DNA of 8,186 nt. It comes from JAVBOW01 sp031549495 (GTDB taxonomy: Bacteria; Bacteroidota; Bacteroidia; Bacteroidales; Rikenellaceae). The notes beneath the pieces were generated by a model. It worked only from the letters and a program-made list of their open reading frames with translations. It did no database searches and had not been told where the DNA came from. The first letter of the stretch is position 1. The number at the start of each line of letters is the position of its first letter. The DNA is taken from contig JAVBPS010000046.1 of assembly GCA_031549495.1 (NCBI GenBank), forward strand, positions 1-8,186, written 5' to 3'. A program made the translations under genes and the position numbers. Positions 6,241-8,186 of this stretch are shown piece after piece.

Positions 6241-6899
6241 AACCTGATTTCCGCACCGAGTTGGATGGTGTTGTTGCGGACGTCTTTGCCGTCGTTTTTG
6301 GTGCAGTCGGCGAAGCTGTAGACGTAGCGGGCGCTCAGTTCCAGGTTCATGAAGGCGAGGTATGAGAATCCGGCGGCGGCGGCGTAGTCGAAGGATTCGA
6401 ATTTTTTCCGGCCGCCTTTGTCTTTGATTTTGTCGGTTACGTTTCGGCGTCCTTCGTTGAAGTAGTGGTAATGTGTTTTTTCGAATGCGCTTCGGCTGAG
6501 CAGGTATCCGATTTGGGGGCCGAGGTCGAAGGTGAGTTTGGGGACGATGTTGATTTTCAGCAGCACGGGCAGGTTGAGGTAGTTGAGTTGCTGGCGTCCG
6601 ATTTCTTTGTCTATTATTATGGATCCGCCGCCGGGAGGGGGGAGGGGGGCTTTGGTGACGTAACGTTGTCCCTGTCGCGAGTAGTAGAGCTCGCCCTGCA
6701 GGGAGAGGGTTTGGTTGAAGCGGTAGTTGGCTAACAGGCCGCCGAAGAAACCGGGTTTCATGGTCCGGTGGTCGAAATTGGAGAGGCCGCTGTCGGTGAG
6801 GGCTGCGACGTTGACGCCCAGGCGGGTGCCCCAGGACCATTGTGCGGAGGCTGTGGCGGCGATGCAGAGCGCGGCGGCCAGGATGATCAATTTTTTCAT
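6237..6899 (-). CDS. PorT-like outer-membrane beta-barrel protein
   Basis: This 220-residue protein has a signal peptide with predicted cleavage after ASA (residue 19). The mature part shows alternating hydrophobic/polar strands typical of small outer-membrane barrels and ends in Phe (LGAEIRF), the usual C-terminal residue for barrel assembly. LQGELYYSRQG (67-77), YLNLPVLLKI (107-116) and GPQIGYLLS (127-135) match what I know of the PorT-like/OMP_b-brl_2 group. A Pro/Gly-rich stretch, PLPPPGGG (85-92), and a basic segment (150-166) probably lie in loops outside the membrane. The gene has its own -7 box at 6934-6927 and converges on the LruC gene across a large palindrome. It could be a general porin-like protein; I cannot assign a ligand or a specific role such as type IX secretion. 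Confidence 0.88.
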   Translation of the reverse strand: MKKLIILAAALCIAATASAQWSWGTRLGVNVAALTDSGLSNFDHRTMKPGFFGGLLANYRFNQTLSLQGELYYSRQGQRYVTKAPLPPPGGGSIIIDKEIGRQQLNYLNLPVLLKINIVPKLTFDLGPQIGYLLSRSAFEKTHYHYFNEGRRNVTDKIKDKGGRKKFESFDYAAAAGFSYLAFMNLELSARYVYSFADCTKNDGKDVRNNTIQLGAEIRF

Positions 6900-6926
6900 A
6901 GTCAGGATGTTTTAATGCAATAGATG

Positions 6927-6934
6927 CAAATATA
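6927..6934 (-). promoter_or_regulatory. -7 promoter box of the barrel gene
   Basis: On the minus strand this reads TATATTTG, an exact TAnnTTTG box, 27 bases before the start codon. No TTG sits at the expected -33 spacing; the nearest is 11 bases upstream (6948-6946 on the minus strand). The leader would be about 20 nt. Confidence 0.6.
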
Positions 6935-6978
6935 ACATTTTCCGTCAAGATTCGTGCCGCCTCTTCCGATTAAAGGCA

Positions 6979-6986
6979 TATCTTTG
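6979..6986 (+). promoter_or_regulatory. -7 promoter box of the EamA transporter gene
   Basis: TATCTTTG matches TAnnTTTG and lies 23 bases before the ATG at 7010. I see no -33 TTG at usual spacing. It is divergent from the barrel promoter, with 44 bp between the two boxes. Confidence 0.55.
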
Positions 6987-7009
6987 CGCATCCTTTCGGG
7001 TGTAAAGTC

Positions 7010-7954
7010 ATGGAAGAAAAGAAGTACAAGGGGCATATCGCGATGGTGATCGCCAACCTGATCTTCGGGTTGAACATTCCGGTCAGCAAAAGTGTGCTGG
7101 CTTCGGGTTATGTGTCGCCTTTCGGGCTGACGGTATTGCGTGTGACGGGGGCGGCGGTGCTGTTCTGGGCGGTTTCGCTGGTGCAGCCGCGCGAGAAGGT
7201 GGCTCCGAAGGACCTTTTGCTGTTGTTTTTCGCCTCGCTCTTCGGGGTGATGATCAATCAGACGGCTTTTATCGCCGGGCTTTCGCTCACCTCGCCGATC
7301 AATGCTTCGATCATCCCGACCACCGTGCCGATCATCACCATGTTGCTGGCGGCAGTGTTTTTGCGCGAGCCGATCACCTGGCTTAAGGGACTGGGCGTGG
7401 CCATCGGGGCGAGCGGTGCGTTGTTGCTGATCCTGGGCGGGAACGCCGCGGAATTGGGCGACGGGCATATCAGGGGCGACCTGCTCTGCGTGCTGAGCTC
7501 GCTTTCATACTCGTTGTACCTGACGATGTTCAAGCCGCTGATCACGCGTTATTCGCCCGTCACGGTGATGAAATGGATGTTCCTCTACGCGACGTTGTGC
7601 TACCTGCCTTTCGGGTACAAGGAGCTGGCGGCGATGGACCTGGAGGTGATCCCCTGGGAGATGCTGACGGAGGTTATCTATGTGGTCTTTATGGCGACGT
7701 TCCTGGCTTATATGCTTATCCCGGTGGGGCAGCGGTTGCTGCGGCCCACGCTGGTGAGCATGTACAACTATATGCAGCCGCTGGTGGCCTCGCTGGCGGC
7801 GGTGGCGATCGGCATCGACACCTTCGGCTGGTGGAAGGGGCTGGCCGGGGGGCTGGTCTTCTTCGGGGTCTGGGTGGTGCACCGCAGTAAGTCGCGCGCA
7901 CAGTTGGATGCGGAAAAGGCGGCGGCCGCTGCGCAGTCCGCGTCACAGAAATGA
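7010..7954 (+). CDS. EamA/DMT family permease
   Basis: This 314-residue inner-membrane protein has the usual size and layout of the drug/metabolite transporter superfamily: two tandem EamA domains (about residues 10-142 and 155-292) and around ten hydrophobic helices. Typical features are the N-terminal NLIFGLNIPVSK segment, the end of the first repeat at FLREPITWLKGLGVAIGASG (118-137), and a matching second-repeat end, DTFGWWKGLAGGLVFFGVW (270-288). Family members export or import amino acids, nucleotides, sugars or drugs; the sequence does not reveal the substrate. The cytoplasmic C-terminus (295-314) is Ala/Gln-rich and low in complexity. The gene is divergent from the barrel gene and followed after 23 bp by repeat copy B, which may provide its 3' end structure. 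Confidence 0.92.
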   Translation: MEEKKYKGHIAMVIANLIFGLNIPVSKSVLASGYVSPFGLTVLRVTGAAVLFWAVSLVQPREKVAPKDLLLLFFASLFGVMINQTAFIAGLSLTSPINASIIPTTVPIITMLLAAVFLREPITWLKGLGVAIGASGALLLILGGNAAELGDGHIRGDLLCVLSSLSYSLYLTMFKPLITRYSPVTVMKWMFLYATLCYLPFGYKELAAMDLEVIPWEMLTEVIYVVFMATFLAYMLIPVGQRLLRPTLVSMYNYMQPLVASLAAVAIGIDTFGWWKGLAGGLVFFGVWVVHRSKSRAQLDAEKAAAAAQSASQK

Positions 7955-7977
7955 GGCTAATTAAGGGTTGAAATAAA

Positions 7978-8123
7978 CGTTCGTTTTTGGCCGACGAGCA
8001 CAGGGCCTTTATCGCCTACGGGCGACCTTCTTTTTGGCTTGATCCAAAAAGAAGGCAAAAAGATCAAGGCGCCGCGCTCCCGGCTTACCCGCTTACGGGT
8101 TTTCGGGGCAGTCGTGCGGAAAT
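7978..8123 (-). repeat. Structured intergenic repeat, copy B (right end, inverted)
   Basis: Its reverse complement matches 1-146. It keeps the GC-rich dyad AACCCG-TAAG-CGGGTT and the dyad TCGCC/GGCGA (8012-8025). The central stem has other bases than in copy A but is again perfectly paired. The homology stops near 7978, close after the stop of the EamA gene. How far it extends to the right cannot be tested, because copy A is cut by the window edge. Confidence 0.8.
8026..8055 (-). other. Variable-sequence stem-loop of repeat copy B
   Basis: CCTTCTTTTTGG (8026-8037) pairs perfectly with CCAAAAAGAAGG (8044-8055) around a 6-nt loop. It corresponds to 71-96 of copy A. Several stem positions have changed on both arms so that pairing is preserved. 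Confidence 0.78.
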
Positions 8124-8186
8124 TCCATTGCGCACAGGCCACATCGCACGCCTCCGCTCTGCTCCGGCCTCCCATTCCAGTTTCCG
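8124..8186. other. GC-rich right edge, possible extension of repeat copy B
   Basis: No gene is supported here. Short dyads are present, for example GTGCG (8114-8118) with CGCAC (8131-8135), which bridges the end of the matched repeat. The sequence may belong to the same repeat unit, since the corresponding part of copy A lies outside the window. Confidence 0.35.

Noticed and set aside
6196..6948. 250-codon minus-strand frame overlapping the barrel gene
   Set aside because: It is a shifted frame of the barrel gene, rich in Arg, Pro and His, and runs into the 3' palindrome. The 220-residue frame has a signal peptide and barrel ending.
7957..8175. 72-codon minus-strand open frame across repeat copy B
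   Set aside because: It runs through palindromic repeat sequence. Copy A, which is close in sequence, does not preserve the same protein, so coding is not conserved.

Overview
The window is most likely from a GC-rich Bacteroidales genome, probably an Alistipes-like gut member of the Bacteroidota. The reasons are the Bacteroidota-type -7 promoter boxes (TAnnTTTG) upstream of four of the five genes, A/T-rich leaders mostly without a Shine-Dalgarno sequence, lipoproteins with LruC-type domains, a DUF4861-type lipoprotein and a PorT-like outer-membrane barrel. The genus is an inference from composition and gene families.

Layout from left to right. Positions 1-146 hold a structured repeat. Next is a DUF4861-like lipoprotein gene (200-1318, +) closed by a strong terminator. 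Two tandem paralogous LruC/DUF4842-type lipoprotein genes follow (1611-3686 and 3855-5978, +). Each has its own TTG-N18-TAnnTTTG promoter, and a strong terminator lies between them, so they look like separate transcription units rather than an operon. The 258-bp gap between the second LruC gene and the converging barrel gene (6237-6899, -) is almost entirely one nested palindrome. The barrel gene is divergent from an EamA/DMT transporter gene (7010-7954, +), with two -7 boxes in a 110-bp gap. A second copy of the left-end repeat follows in inverted orientation (7978-8123). No gene-free stretch exceeds 300 bp.

All five proteins are predicted to belong to the cell envelope: three lipoproteins, one outer-membrane barrel and one inner-membrane permease. 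Nothing in the sequence shows that they form one pathway. The two LruC proteins are the only clear functional pair. They share an N-terminal domain, a D-x-D-x-[N/D]-D acidic motif used twice, an Asp/Pro-rich linker and the C-terminal LruC region, but they differ just after the lipidated cysteine.

The least ordinary material is non-coding. Two unrelated repeat families each occur as an inverted pair, and in both families the paired copies differ in stem sequence yet keep base-pairing. This suggests selection on secondary structure, at the RNA or DNA level. No CRISPR array, tRNA, rRNA, transposase or recombinase gene is visible.
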